NCBI GenBank assembly: GCA_041495205.1
Contig: JBGQCF010000009.1
Span: forward strand, 1 to 61,777
Source: JAHFRG01 sp041495205
GTDB taxonomy: Bacteria; Pseudomonadota; Gammaproteobacteria; Burkholderiales; JAHFRG01
Length of the DNA stretch: 61,777 bases
Reading direction: 5' to 3'
Positions 1 through 8,512 of this stretch are shown here, piece by piece (the first letter of the stretch is position 1; each line of letters begins with the position of its first letter). The position numbers and the translations under genes are program-made. Below the pieces are notes generated by a model. That model was not told the DNA's origin. It searched no databases and saw nothing but the letters and a program-made list of their open reading frames with translations.

Positions 1-2153
1 CCGCCGATTGCCAGGACTTCTCCGCGCAGCGTGATTTCCCCGGTCATTGCAACATCTGCGCGCACCGGGATGCCGGTCAGCACCGAAATCAGCGCCGTGC
101 AAATGCCAATGCCGGCGCTTGGCCCGTCTTTGGGCGTGGCGCCCTCGGGCAGGTGGATATGCACGTCGTTTTTTTGATAGAAATCCTCGGGTATGCCGAG
201 AGCGCGAGAGCGGCTGCGCACGACTGACAGCGCCGCCTGCACCGATTCCGTCATCACTTCCCCGAGCTTGCCGGTGGTAATGGTCTTGCCCTTGCCGGGG
301 AGCACTACGGCCTCGATGGTAAGCAGCTCGCCGCCCACTTCGGTCCAGGCAAGCCCCGTCACTTGGCCGACCTGGTTGTTTTTCTCGGCCATGCCGTAAG
401 TGAAGCGCCTTACCCCCAGGAATTTATTGAGGTTACGCGAAGAGACGATGATGGTTTGCTCGCGTTTCTTGAGCACCAGGGTTTTCACCACTTTGCGGCA
501 GATTTTGGAAATTTCCCGCTCCACTCCGCGCACTCCGGCTTCGCGGGTGTAGTAGCGGGTGATATCGCGCATCGCGCTTTCGGAGATGACGATTTCGTTT
601 TCCTTGAGGCCGTGGTTCTTCATCTGCTTGGCCAGCAGGTAGCGCATGGCAATGTTGATTTTCTCGTCTTCGGTGTAGCCCGAAAGCCTTATCACCTCCA
701 TGCGGTCCAACAGCGCCGGCGGGATGTTCAATGTATTTGCAGTGGCAACAAACATAACGTCGGAAAGGTCGTACTCCACCTCGATGTAATGATCGGTGAA
801 GGTATGGTTCTGCTCGGGATCCAGCACTTCCAGCAGCGCGGAAGACGGATCGCCGCGGAAATCCATTCCCATCTTGTCAACTTCATCAAGCAAGAACAAG
901 GGGTTCCGCACGCCGATTTTGGTCATGTTCTGCAGGATTTTTCCGGGCATCGAGCCGATATAAGTGCGGCGGTGGCCGCGGATTTCCGCCTCGTCGCGCA
1001 CCCCGCCCAAGGACATGCGCACGAACTTGCGGTTGGTGGCGCGCGCAATGGATTGCCCGAGCGAGGTCTTGCCGACCCCGGGCGCTCCCACCAGACACAG
1101 GATAGGAGCTTTCAGCTTATCCACGCGTTGCTGCACCGCCAGATATTCGACGATGCGTTCCTTGACTTTTTCCAAGCCGTAATGGTCTTTTTCCAGTATC
1201 GCTTCGGCAGCTGTAAGATCCCTGCTGATCTTGCTTTTTTTCTTCCACGGCAGAGCCACCAGCGCCTCGATATAATTGCGCACCACGGTGGCCTCCGCCG
1301 ACATCGGCGACATCAGTTTGAGTTTCTTGAGTTCCGATTCGGCCTTGTTGCGCGCTTCCTTGGGCATATGCGCAGCCTTGATTTTCTTTTCCATTTCGTC
1401 CAGATCGCCGCCTTCTTCAAGTTCCCCCAACTCTTTCTGGATTGCCTTCACCTGCTCGTTGAGGTAGTACTCGCGCTGGCTTTTTTCCATCTGGCGCTTG
1501 ACCCGCCCGCGGATGCGCTTTTCCACCTGCAGTATGTCGAGTTCGGCCTCAAGCAGCCCCAAGAGATGCTCAAGGCGTTGTTTCACGTCGAACATCTCCA
1601 GCACTTCCTGTTTCTGCTCAAGCTTTAGCGGCAGGTGTGCGGCGATGGTGTCGGCAAGGCGACCGGGTTCGTCTATCCCGGAAAGCGAGGTCAGGATTTC
1701 CGGCGGGATTTTCTTGTTGAGCTTCACGTACTGGTCGAATTGGCCCAAGGTGGCGCGGCGCATCGCCTCGACTTCGTGGCTCTCCACATGGTCGGCAGGT
1801 ACCAGTTCCGCCTGCGCCATGTAATGCGTCTTGGCGTCTATGATTTGCCTGATGTTAGAGCGCTGGCTGCCTTCCACCAGCACTTTGACGGTACCATCCG
1901 GCAATTTAAGCATTTGCAGGATGTTCGCCACGCTTCCGACCTTGTACATGTCTTCCGGGGACGGGTCGTCCTTGGCGGCGGATTTTTGCGCCACCAGCAG
2001 AATGCTTTTACCTGTTTCCATGGCGGTATCCAGTGCTTTTATGGATTTGGGTCTTCCCACGAACAGCGGGATCACCATGTGCGGGAACACCACTACGTCA
2101 CGCAGCGGTAAAAGCGCTAGCAACTGTTCGGCAACCGGATTTTGTTCGTCCAT
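1..2153 (-). CDS. lon: Lon ATP-dependent protease, C-terminus cut by window edge
   Basis: Lon is a cytoplasmic AAA+ serine protease that degrades misfolded and regulatory proteins. The frame reads from an ATG at 2153 (MDEQNPVAEQLLALLPLRDV) through the N-terminal substrate domain, a Walker A (GAPGVGKTS, near residue 355) and the protease domain, where PKDGPSAG places the catalytic serine at residue 679, the E. coli position. The partner lysine (E. coli K722) would lie just past base 1, so the last 70-90 residues are missing only because the window ends. The Shine-Dalgarno AGGTGA precedes the ATG. It lies 110 nt downstream of clpX, and that gap holds a heat-shock-like promoter. Confidence 0.97.
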   Translation of the reverse strand, partial: MDEQNPVAEQLLALLPLRDVVVFPHMVIPLFVGRPKSIKALDTAMETGKSILLVAQKSAAKDDPSPEDMYKVGSVANILQMLKLPDGTVKVLVEGSQRSNIRQIIDAKTHYMAQAELVPADHVESHEVEAMRRATLGQFDQYVKLNKKIPPEILTSLSGIDEPGRLADTIAAHLPLKLEQKQEVLEMFDVKQRLEHLLGLLEAELDILQVEKRIRGRVKRQMEKSQREYYLNEQVKAIQKELGELEEGGDLDEMEKKIKAAHMPKEARNKAESELKKLKLMSPMSAEATVVRNYIEALVALPWKKKSKISRDLTAAEAILEKDHYGLEKVKERIVEYLAVQQRVDKLKAPILCLVGAPGVGKTSLGQSIARATNRKFVRMSLGGVRDEAEIRGHRRTYIGSMPGKILQNMTKIGVRNPLFLLDEVDKMGMDFRGDPSSALLEVLDPEQNHTFTDHYIEVEYDLSDVMFVATANTLNIPPALLDRMEVIRLSGYTEDEKINIAMRYLLAKQMKNHGLKENEIVISESAMRDITRYYTREAGVRGVEREISKICRKVVKTLVLKKREQTIIVSSRNLNKFLGVRRFTYGMAEKNNQVGQVTGLAWTEVGGELLTIEAVVLPGKGKTITTGKLGEVMTESVQAALSVVRSRSRALGIPEDFYQKNDVHIHLPEGATPKDGPSAGIGICTALISVLTGIPVRADVAMTGEITLRGEVLAIG

Positions 2154-2185
2154 GTCGTTTCACCTGATAAGTGAAGATAACCCCA

Positions 2186-2213
2186 ATATGAGGGCAGCCC
2201 GTTGGAAATCAAG
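2186..2213 (-). promoter_or_regulatory. Candidate sigma-32 heat-shock promoter of lon
   Basis: Read on the minus strand, CTTGAT (2213-2208), a 13-nt spacer and CCCTCATAT (2194-2186) resemble the RpoH consensus CTTGAA / CCCCATNT. It lies 33 nt before the lon start codon. Heat-shock control of lon is well known in proteobacteria; the assignment here rests on motif likeness only. Confidence 0.45.
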
Positions 2214-2263
2214 AACCGCAAGGCTTTGTTGCCAGACCATCCAAGCGGCGATGTCAGGCCCGT

Positions 2264-3529
2264 TCACGCCGAGCCGGCGACCCTGGGCTGGTCGGAATAG
2301 ATCAGTAACGGCTTGGTGTCGCCGTGGATCACGCCTTCATCAATCACAACCTTTACCACGTTCTCCATCGAAGGCAGATCGAACATGGTATCGAGCAAGG
2401 TCAACTCGAGAATGGAACGCAAGCCGCGGGCGCCGGTTTTGCGCGCGAGCGCCTTCTTGGCAATCGCCTTCAGCGCCTGCTCGCGCACTTCCAGCTCCAC
2501 CGCTTCCATGCCGAACATTTTCTGATACTGCTTGAGCAACGCGTTCTTGGGTTCGGTAAGAATCTGAACCAGCGCCGATTCGTCGAGTTCCTCAAGGGTG
2601 GCAACCACCGGCAGGCGCCCGACAAATTCCGGGATCAGCCCGTATTTGATGAGATCTTCCGGCTCCACATCGCGCAATACCTGGCCGATGTTCTTGCGGT
2701 TATCCTTGCTTTGCACATCCGCGCCGAAGCCGATCCCGCCTTTCTGCGAGCGGTTGCGGATGACCTTGTCCAGCCCGTCAAAAGCGCCGCCGCAAATGAA
2801 CAGGATATTGGTGGTGTCCACCTGCACGAACTCCTGGTTGGGATGCTTGCGCCCGCCCTGCGGCGGCACCGAAGCGATCGTGCCTTCGATGAGCTTCAGC
2901 AGCGCCTGCTGCACGCCCTCACCGGAGACATCGCGGGTAATCGAGGGATTGTCGGACTTGCGGGAAATCTTGTCGATTTCGTCTATGTAAACGATGCCGC
3001 GCTGCGCTTTCTCGACTTCGTAATCGCATTTCTGCAGCAGCTTCTGGATGATGTTTTCCACGTCCTCGCCGACGTAGCCGGCTTCGGTAAGCGTGGTGGC
3101 GTCCGCCATCACGAACGGTACGTTGAGGAGCCGCGCCAGCGTTTGCGCCAGTAGCGTCTTGCCCGAGCCGGTGGGGCCAATCAGCAGGATATTGCTTTTG
3201 GCGAGCTCGATATCATCGTTCTTAGTCAGGCTCTTCAGGCGCTTGTAGTGATTGTACACCGCCACAGAGAGGATTTTTTTCGCCTGCTCCTGGCCGATCA
3301 CGTACTGATCGAGAATCTTGCGGATCTTATGCGGCACCGGCAAATCCGACTTGCCCGGCTTGCCGCCGGTCTCGCCGTGCGCCTCTTCGCGGATGATGTC
3401 ATTGCAGAGTTCGATGCACTCATCGCAGATAAAAACCGACGGTCCGGCAATGAGCTTGCGCACTTCGTGCTGGCTCTTGCCGCAGAAGGAGCAATAAAGC
3501 AGTTTTTCGCCGCCGATTTTATCCGACAT
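2264..3529 (-). CDS. clpX: ClpX, ATPase subunit of the ClpXP protease
   Basis: ClpX is a hexameric AAA+ unfoldase that feeds substrates into ClpP. The 421-residue protein has the usual length. Its N-terminal zinc-binding domain shows C13, C16, C35 and C38; Walker A is GPTGSGKT at residues 118-125; the ClpP-docking IGF loop is present in the KGGIGFGAD segment. The ATG at 3529 directly precedes the zinc domain. It follows clpP by 36 nt on the same strand and is the third gene of tig-clpP-clpX-lon. Confidence 0.98.
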   Translation of the reverse strand: MSDKIGGEKLLYCSFCGKSQHEVRKLIAGPSVFICDECIELCNDIIREEAHGETGGKPGKSDLPVPHKIRKILDQYVIGQEQAKKILSVAVYNHYKRLKSLTKNDDIELAKSNILLIGPTGSGKTLLAQTLARLLNVPFVMADATTLTEAGYVGEDVENIIQKLLQKCDYEVEKAQRGIVYIDEIDKISRKSDNPSITRDVSGEGVQQALLKLIEGTIASVPPQGGRKHPNQEFVQVDTTNILFICGGAFDGLDKVIRNRSQKGGIGFGADVQSKDNRKNIGQVLRDVEPEDLIKYGLIPEFVGRLPVVATLEELDESALVQILTEPKNALLKQYQKMFGMEAVELEVREQALKAIAKKALARKTGARGLRSILELTLLDTMFDLPSMENVVKVVIDEGVIHGDTKPLLIYSDQPRVAGSA

Positions 3530-3565
3530 AACTCGTTTCCCCGTGGCTTATTAAATTATACGACA

Positions 3566-4195
3566 TCAGGTAATGCTTTCAGTTCTGCTCACCAGTACTC
3601 TGTCCGCGATTCCATACTTCACTGCGTCCTCGCCGCTCAGGAAATTGTCGCGGTCAGTATCTTTCTCGATGGTCTCGATGCTCTGTCCGGTATGCTTGGC
3701 CATGATCTCATTCAGGCGCTGCCGCAGATAGAGGATCTCCTTGGCGTGAATTTCTATGTCGGAGGCCTGCCCCTGAAAACCGCCCATTGGCTGGTGAATC
3801 AATATCCGCGAATTGGGCAGGCAGAAGCGCTTGCCTTTGGCTCCCGCCGCGAGCAAAAGCGCACCCATGCTCGCCGCCTGGCCGACGCAAAGGGTGCTGA
3901 CGTCCGGCTTGATAAACTGCATGGTGTCGTAAATCGCCAGCCCGGCTGACACCGCGCCGCCGGGGGAGTTGATATAAAAATAAATCTCCTTATCAGGGTT
4001 TTCCGATTCGAGATACAGGAGCTGCGCCACGATAAGATTGGCGGTGACCTCATCCACCTGCCCAACCAGGAACACCACGCGCTCCTTCAAGAGGCGCGAA
4101 TAAATATCATAAGCACGCTCGCCACGCCCGCTCTGCTCGATCACCATCGGGATCAAGCCCAGGTTTTGCGGCTCCCGATCACGGGTATGCATCAT
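3566..4195 (-). CDS. clpP: ClpP, proteolytic subunit
   Basis: ClpP forms the two-ring serine protease chamber used by ClpX. At 209 residues it is full length, and the triad is visible: S109 in GQAASMGA, H134 in ILIHQP and D183 in DRDNF. Two adjacent ATG codons (4195 and 4192) can start it. The first follows the tig TAA stop (4198-4196) with no gap, so translation is probably coupled to tig. Confidence 0.98.
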   Translation of the reverse strand: MMHTRDREPQNLGLIPMVIEQSGRGERAYDIYSRLLKERVVFLVGQVDEVTANLIVAQLLYLESENPDKEIYFYINSPGGAVSAGLAIYDTMQFIKPDVSTLCVGQAASMGALLLAAGAKGKRFCLPNSRILIHQPMGGFQGQASDIEIHAKEILYLRQRLNEIMAKHTGQSIETIEKDTDRDNFLSGEDAVKYGIADRVLVSRTESIT

Positions 4196-5500
4196 TTAAG
4201 CGTTTCCCATCAGTTCGTCAAAACCCATTGGCTTGTCTTCCACCTTCGACTGCTTCATTACCCATTCCACTACGTTATCTTCCAGCATCAGCGCTTCGAT
4301 GTCATTCAGGCGTTCTGGAGCGGAATAATACCACTTCACCACCTGGTCCGGGTGTTCGTAGCTTTGCGCGCGCTCTTCGACGATGATGCGCACCTGTTCC
4401 GGCTTGGGTCGAAGATCGTGAATTTTTATCAGCTCGGCGATAATCAGGCCGAGGTTGACGCGGCGCTTAGCTCGCTCTTGGAAAAGGTCGTGCGGCATCG
4501 GCGCGTCCTGAGTTTTAACGCCGCGCGATTCGAGGTCCTTGCGCGTATTTTCCATCAAGCGGTGGATTTCCATTTCCACCAGCGACTGGGGAAGCTCGAC
4601 CTGAGTGGCGTTAAGCAACGCCTGCATCGCCTGATCCTTGATTCTGGCTTGCACGCGGGTTTTTGCTTCCCTCAGCAGATTGTCCTTGATCTCGCGCTTC
4701 AGTTTCTCCAGGTCACCATCTTGCACGCCGAAGTTTTTGGCAAACTCGGCGTTGATTTCAGGCAGCTTGGGTTCCGCAACCCGTTTCAGCGTAACCTCGA
4801 AAGACGCTGTTTTTCCTGCCACTTCCTTGCCATGGTAATCCTCCGGAAAAGTTAATTCAAATGCCTTGGTTTCGTTCGCGCGCATCCCGGCAATCTGTTT
4901 TTCAAAGTCCGGCAGCAAACGTCCTTCCCCCAGCACTAAGGCCAAATCTTTGCCGTGGCCGCCAGCGAATTCCCCGCCGGCTATGGTGCCGTGGAAATCA
5001 AGAGTTACCTGGTCGCGCTCCTTGGCTTGACGTTCCACGGCGTAATAAGAGGTGCGCTGCTTGCGCAGAAGCTCCAGGCTTTTTGCCACCTGCTCTTCTC
5101 CTACTTCCACCACCGGCCGGCTGATCTTCGTCCCGGAAAAACTGCCGAGTTTCACTTCCGGATATATTTCAAAAGTGGCGGTATATTCGAATTGTTGGCT
5201 TCCGGCTTGTGGCGGCTTGGCCTCGAATTTGGGATAGCCCGCAACTCTTAAGTTTCGCTCGCGCACCGCCTCGCTAAAGCTTTTTTGCAAAGTGTCTCCC
5301 AGCACTTCCTGACGCACTTGCGCGCCATATTGCTGGGCAATGACCTTGAGCGGCACTTTGCCAGGGCGGAAACCATGCAATTTCACGGTGCGCGTCAGGT
5401 GCTTCAATCTGCTTTCTACTTCGCTGTCAATCTTATCCAGCGGCACTGCCACATTGAGGCGCCGCTGTAGCTGCCCTAAATTTTCCACGCTCGCCTGCAT
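4196..5500 (-). CDS. tig: Trigger factor, ribosome-bound chaperone
   Basis: Trigger factor binds the ribosomal exit tunnel and folds nascent chains; it has a peptidyl-prolyl isomerase domain. The 434-residue protein carries the ribosome-docking signature GFRPGKVP at residues 43-50, a central FKBP-like PPIase region (roughly 155-240) and a long helical C-terminal chaperone domain. The ATG at 5500 has AAGGA seven nt upstream. It is the first protein gene after the tRNA-Leu and heads the ClpXP/Lon operon, the usual proteobacterial arrangement. Confidence 0.97.
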   Translation of the reverse strand: MQASVENLGQLQRRLNVAVPLDKIDSEVESRLKHLTRTVKLHGFRPGKVPLKVIAQQYGAQVRQEVLGDTLQKSFSEAVRERNLRVAGYPKFEAKPPQAGSQQFEYTATFEIYPEVKLGSFSGTKISRPVVEVGEEQVAKSLELLRKQRTSYYAVERQAKERDQVTLDFHGTIAGGEFAGGHGKDLALVLGEGRLLPDFEKQIAGMRANETKAFELTFPEDYHGKEVAGKTASFEVTLKRVAEPKLPEINAEFAKNFGVQDGDLEKLKREIKDNLLREAKTRVQARIKDQAMQALLNATQVELPQSLVEMEIHRLMENTRKDLESRGVKTQDAPMPHDLFQERAKRRVNLGLIIAELIKIHDLRPKPEQVRIIVEERAQSYEHPDQVVKWYYSAPERLNDIEALMLEDNVVEWVMKQSKVEDKPMGFDELMGNA

Positions 5501-5565
5501 TTGATTTCCTTATAAGAGCCACTCATTATATATATAAGGGGGCCACTGCATCGCATCCCGGCCTC

Positions 5566-5650
5566 TGGTGCGAAAGGAGGGACTCGAACCCCCAAGCCTT
5601 GCGGCGCTGGAACCTAAATCCAGTGCGTCTACCAATTCCGCCACTTTCGC
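5566..5650 (-). tRNA. tRNA-Leu (anticodon UAG)
   Basis: Read on the minus strand the sequence starts GCGAAAGTGGCGGAATTGG and ends with a matching CTTTCGC acceptor strand, discriminator A and an encoded CCA (5568-5566). The anticodon stem CUGGA/UCCAG holds loop UUUAGGU, giving anticodon UAG. A long variable arm (CGCCGCAAGGCTTGGG region) and the T-arm GGTTCGAGTCC fit a class II leucine tRNA. It lies 65 nt upstream of tig on the same strand. Confidence 0.96.
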
Positions 5651-5784
5651 AATCACCATAAGTTTAATATATTAAGTTTTAGACTTCCAGCATTAACTTT
5701 AAATATATCGTATAAGATATTGATAAGTATACAATCTATCAGCAATTGTGAACCGCGGCGCAGGCTTCCAGGGCGGGCCAGCCC

Positions 5785-6618
5785 ATGACACCTGAAGAGT
5801 ATTGCCGCAACCAGGCGGCGCCAAGCGGATCCAGTTTCTATTACAGCGTTCTCTTCCTGGCGGCAGAAAAACGCCGCGCACTCACCGGCCTTTTCGGGTT
5901 CTTCCGCGAGATAGAGCAAGGCGCCAAAGAATGTTCCGAACCCGCTTTAGCACAAATCAAACTCAACTGGTGGCGACAAGAACTCGCAGCCGCTTTCAGC
6001 GGGCGCGCCCAGCATCCGGTCACCCAAGCGCTGCTGCCGATAGCAACCCAGTTTGCCCTGCCACAGGAACTCCTGCTGCAGCTGATTGACGGCGTGGAAA
6101 GCGGTTTGCTCAAAAACCGCCACGCCGACTTTCACTCCCTGGAAGTGTATTGCTCCCGCACCAGCGGGCTTGCCGAGCAACTCGTTTCCCGCATACTCGG
6201 CATTCACGACCCCAACGCATTAAAACGCGCCCAGGAGCTGGGACTGGCTTTTGGTCTTACCGATGTCATTCTGAATGTGCGGGACGACGCGCGGCGTAAT
6301 CGCATCCTGCTGCCGCAGGACGAACTCGCGCGCTTCGGCGTCACGGCGGCGGATATTCTCAACTTGCGCGAAACCGAGGGCTTCAAAAAGTTGATCGAAA
6401 GTGCTATTGACAAGGCAGAAAATTGCTATAATCGCGCAATTTCTGAATTTCCGGCGGCGGAGCGGAAAGCGCAGCGCGGAAGACTCGCGCTGGCGGCAAT
6501 CAACCGTGCGCTGCTTCGGGAAATCAGGAAGGACGGGTGCCGCATCTTGCGACGGCGTGTTGATCTGACGCCTATCCGCAAGCTGTGGTTGGCGTGGATG
6601 GTTTGGATGGAGGTATAA
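5785..6618 (+). CDS. Squalene/phytoene synthase-family protein, catalytic motifs degraded
   Basis: The start (MTPEEYCRNQAAPSGSSFYY) and overall 277-residue all-helical pattern match the HpnD / squalene-phytoene synthase family, whose enzymes join two prenyl diphosphates using two Asp-rich motifs that hold magnesium. Both are altered here. The first motif, usually REVDDVVDE, reads REIEQGAKE (41-49). In the second, NxxRDxxxD has become D160-x-x-L-N164-x-x-x-D168. The known mitochondrial relative NDUFAF6 is a complex I assembly factor that has also lost these aspartates, so a non-enzymatic role is plausible. No hopanoid genes lie nearby. The downstream neighbour speD starts 62 nt later. The family call is firm; the function is not known. 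Confidence 0.8.
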   Translation: MTPEEYCRNQAAPSGSSFYYSVLFLAAEKRRALTGLFGFFREIEQGAKECSEPALAQIKLNWWRQELAAAFSGRAQHPVTQALLPIATQFALPQELLLQLIDGVESGLLKNRHADFHSLEVYCSRTSGLAEQLVSRILGIHDPNALKRAQELGLAFGLTDVILNVRDDARRNRILLPQDELARFGVTAADILNLRETEGFKKLIESAIDKAENCYNRAISEFPAAERKAQRGRLALAAINRALLREIRKDGCRILRRRVDLTPIRKLWLAWMVWMEV

Positions 6619-6680
6619 CATAGATTGAACAGATTGGTAGGTTTTTCGGCTGATAGCCTTTTAGCAGAGGGGGCGGAAAA

Positions 6681-7058
6681 ATGACCAGCATGATCATCAG
6701 CACGTTAAGCGGGCTTCATCTGATAGGAGATCTTTATCAGTGCGACCCGACCCATCTTTCCGATTCAACCTGGCTGCGAAAGCGCTGTACCCAGCTCTGT
6801 ACGAACGCCGGCCTTACCGTGCTGGGAGACTTCTTCCACCAGTTCGGCAACGACGGTTTCACCGGCACGCTGGTGCTGGCCGAGTCGCACATCGCCATCC
6901 ATACCTGGCCGGAAACCTCCACCGTGGCACTCGACGTCTTTGTCTGCAACCACAGCCGCGACAACAGCGACAAGGCGCAAGAGCTCTTCAACGACGTACT
7001 GAAGCTGTTCAAACCCAAGGAAGTCATTCGACAGGCCGTGCAGCGCGGACGGCTATGA
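6681..7058 (+). CDS. speD: S-adenosylmethionine decarboxylase proenzyme
   Basis: SpeD decarboxylates S-adenosylmethionine to supply the aminopropyl donor for spermidine. This is the short bacterial class at 125 residues. The self-cleavage site is in LAESHIAIHTWPE, between E68 and S69; S69 becomes the pyruvoyl group, and H74 and C89 complete the processing set with the same spacing as in the Thermotoga enzyme. An AGAGGGGGCGG stretch precedes the ATG. Its TGA overlaps the ATG of speE (ATGA), so the two are co-translated. Confidence 0.95.
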   Translation: MTSMIISTLSGLHLIGDLYQCDPTHLSDSTWLRKRCTQLCTNAGLTVLGDFFHQFGNDGFTGTLVLAESHIAIHTWPETSTVALDVFVCNHSRDNSDKAQELFNDVLKLFKPKEVIRQAVQRGRL

Positions 7059-7909
7059 GCGAGGACAAGCTGCTCACCGAGTGGCTCAACGCCAACAGCG
7101 GCTATTTTGTCCGCGCCGGCAACCGGCTCGAAGAATTCGATACACCCTACCAGCACCTTGAGGTTTACGAGACGCCTGAATTTGGGCGGCTGTTCCGCCT
7201 CGACGGCAGTTTCATGACCTCTGAAAAAGAAGAATACTTCTACCACGAAAACATGGTGCATCCCGCGGCCGTCTCCCATCCTGCGCCGCGCCGCGCACTG
7301 GTGATCGGCGGCGGCGACGGTGGTTCGAGCGAAGAACTGCTCAAGCACCCCGGCATTGAAAGCGTCACCCTGGTCGAACTCGACCAGGCGGTGGTGGACA
7401 TCGCCAAGAAATACTTCGGCGAAGTGCATAAAAAGGTGTTCGACAATCCCCGTCTCAAGCTCAAGATCGCCGATGGTTACGCGTTTATCCGTGAGACCGC
7501 CGAGCGTTTTGATCTGATCATTCTGGATTTGCCCGACCCTGTGGGTCCCGCCGCCGAGCTTTACACCTCGGAGTTTTTTAGCTGCTGCCAGCGCGTGCTC
7601 AACCCGGGTGGCGCGCTCACGCTGCACATCGGCTCGCCGATATACCGCCCGGACCGGGTTCGCGAGCACGCTAAAAGGCTCGCCGGCACATTCAAGATCG
7701 TCCGCCCTTTCCTCGTCTACGTCCCCCTTTATGGCTCACTTTGGGGCATGGCCTGCGCTTCCGACACTCTCGATCCGCTTGCCTTAAACTCCGTGCAAGT
7801 CGAGCGCACGCTCAAGGAGCGCGGCATTGCGAATCTGAATTACTACAACGGGGACACCCACCACGCGGTATTTGCCCTGCCCAATTTCGTCCGCCAGATT
7901 TTGAGCTGA
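7055..7909 (+). CDS. speE: Polyamine aminopropyltransferase (spermidine synthase)
   Basis: SpeE transfers the aminopropyl group from decarboxylated AdoMet to putrescine. The true start is the ATG at 7055 inside the speD stop, giving 284 residues; the open frame continues further upstream but those codons overlap speD. The donor-binding loop is GGGDGGSSEE, followed by VELD for the adenosine ribose. The catalytic segment reads LDLPDPVGPAAELYT, keeping both aspartates of the usual DSTDPIGPA. Pairing with speD supports the polyamine role over another methyltransferase-fold activity. Confidence 0.93.
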   Translation: MSEDKLLTEWLNANSGYFVRAGNRLEEFDTPYQHLEVYETPEFGRLFRLDGSFMTSEKEEYFYHENMVHPAAVSHPAPRRALVIGGGDGGSSEELLKHPGIESVTLVELDQAVVDIAKKYFGEVHKKVFDNPRLKLKIADGYAFIRETAERFDLIILDLPDPVGPAAELYTSEFFSCCQRVLNPGGALTLHIGSPIYRPDRVREHAKRLAGTFKIVRPFLVYVPLYGSLWGMACASDTLDPLALNSVQVERTLKERGIANLNYYNGDTHHAVFALPNFVRQILS

Positions 7910-7968
7910 GCGCACCCCGCGAGAGCCGGCCCATTGGCTGAAGCAGTGTCAGGCCGGATGAACGACTG

Positions 7969-8379
7969 TCAAGACTCAAGCTGCTTGCGCAGCTCTTCGG
8001 GAAGCGGAATGGATTTCCCCAGCTCGTGGTCTATCCACACTACGGTGGTTTCGCCTTCGGCGAATTTGACCTCGGGATGGTTCTCCAGGTAAATCTCGTG
8101 GTATACGGAAAAACTGCTGCGCCCCGGCTTGCCGCCATAGACGCTCACTTCCACCGTCGCCGGATAAACGATGGGTTTGATGAAGTTGCAGCTTGCCGTA
8201 ACAATCACCGGCCCTTGCCGGGGGCTGCCGACCCTCACCTTGAGCGACTCCAGCCAGGAAATGCGCGCCTGTTCCATGTATCTGAAGTAGACCGCGTTGT
8301 TGACATGGCCCACCGCGTCCATGTCACCCCAGCGCACCTTGATTTTCTCAACCATCATCAATTTTCTCTGCTTGCTCAT
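7969..8379 (-). CDS. Hotdog-fold acyl-CoA thioesterase (YbgC/FadM-like)
   Basis: The 136-residue protein has the 4HBT-family signature WGDMDAVGHVNNAVYFRYMEQAR (given here as two parts: WGDMDAVGHVNN and AVYFRYMEQAR), in which the Asp before AVGHVNN is the usual catalytic residue. Such enzymes hydrolyse acyl-CoA thioesters in the cytoplasm. The ATG at 8379 is chosen because AAAGGA lies seven nt upstream and the family N-terminus follows; the frame is open further upstream but without family likeness. It sits at the 3' end of the fatty-acid cluster, which suggests it relieves trapped acyl-CoA intermediates, as FadM does. The substrate is not determined. Confidence 0.85.
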   Translation of the reverse strand: MSKQRKLMMVEKIKVRWGDMDAVGHVNNAVYFRYMEQARISWLESLKVRVGSPRQGPVIVTASCNFIKPIVYPATVEVSVYGGKPGRSSFSVYHEIYLENHPEVKFAEGETTVVWIDHELGKSIPLPEELRKQLES

Positions 8380-8512
8380 GCTAATTCCTTTGCCCGGCAA
8401 AAATGCAACGCATGACGAGTTTCCCACCCGCAAGAAAGCGGAGGCTGATCGCGAATTCATGAGACCATACGCCCAGGGCCGCATGGCCTGTTAAACCGTA
8501 AAGATTTAAGGC

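Noticed and set aside
363..1628. Long plus-strand frame of 421 codons opposite lon
   Set aside because: Shadow of the lon coding strand; His/Phe-rich translation without family likeness, and lon is certain.
2324..3154. Plus-strand frame opposite clpX
   Set aside because: Antisense shadow of a well conserved gene; no ribosome-binding site.
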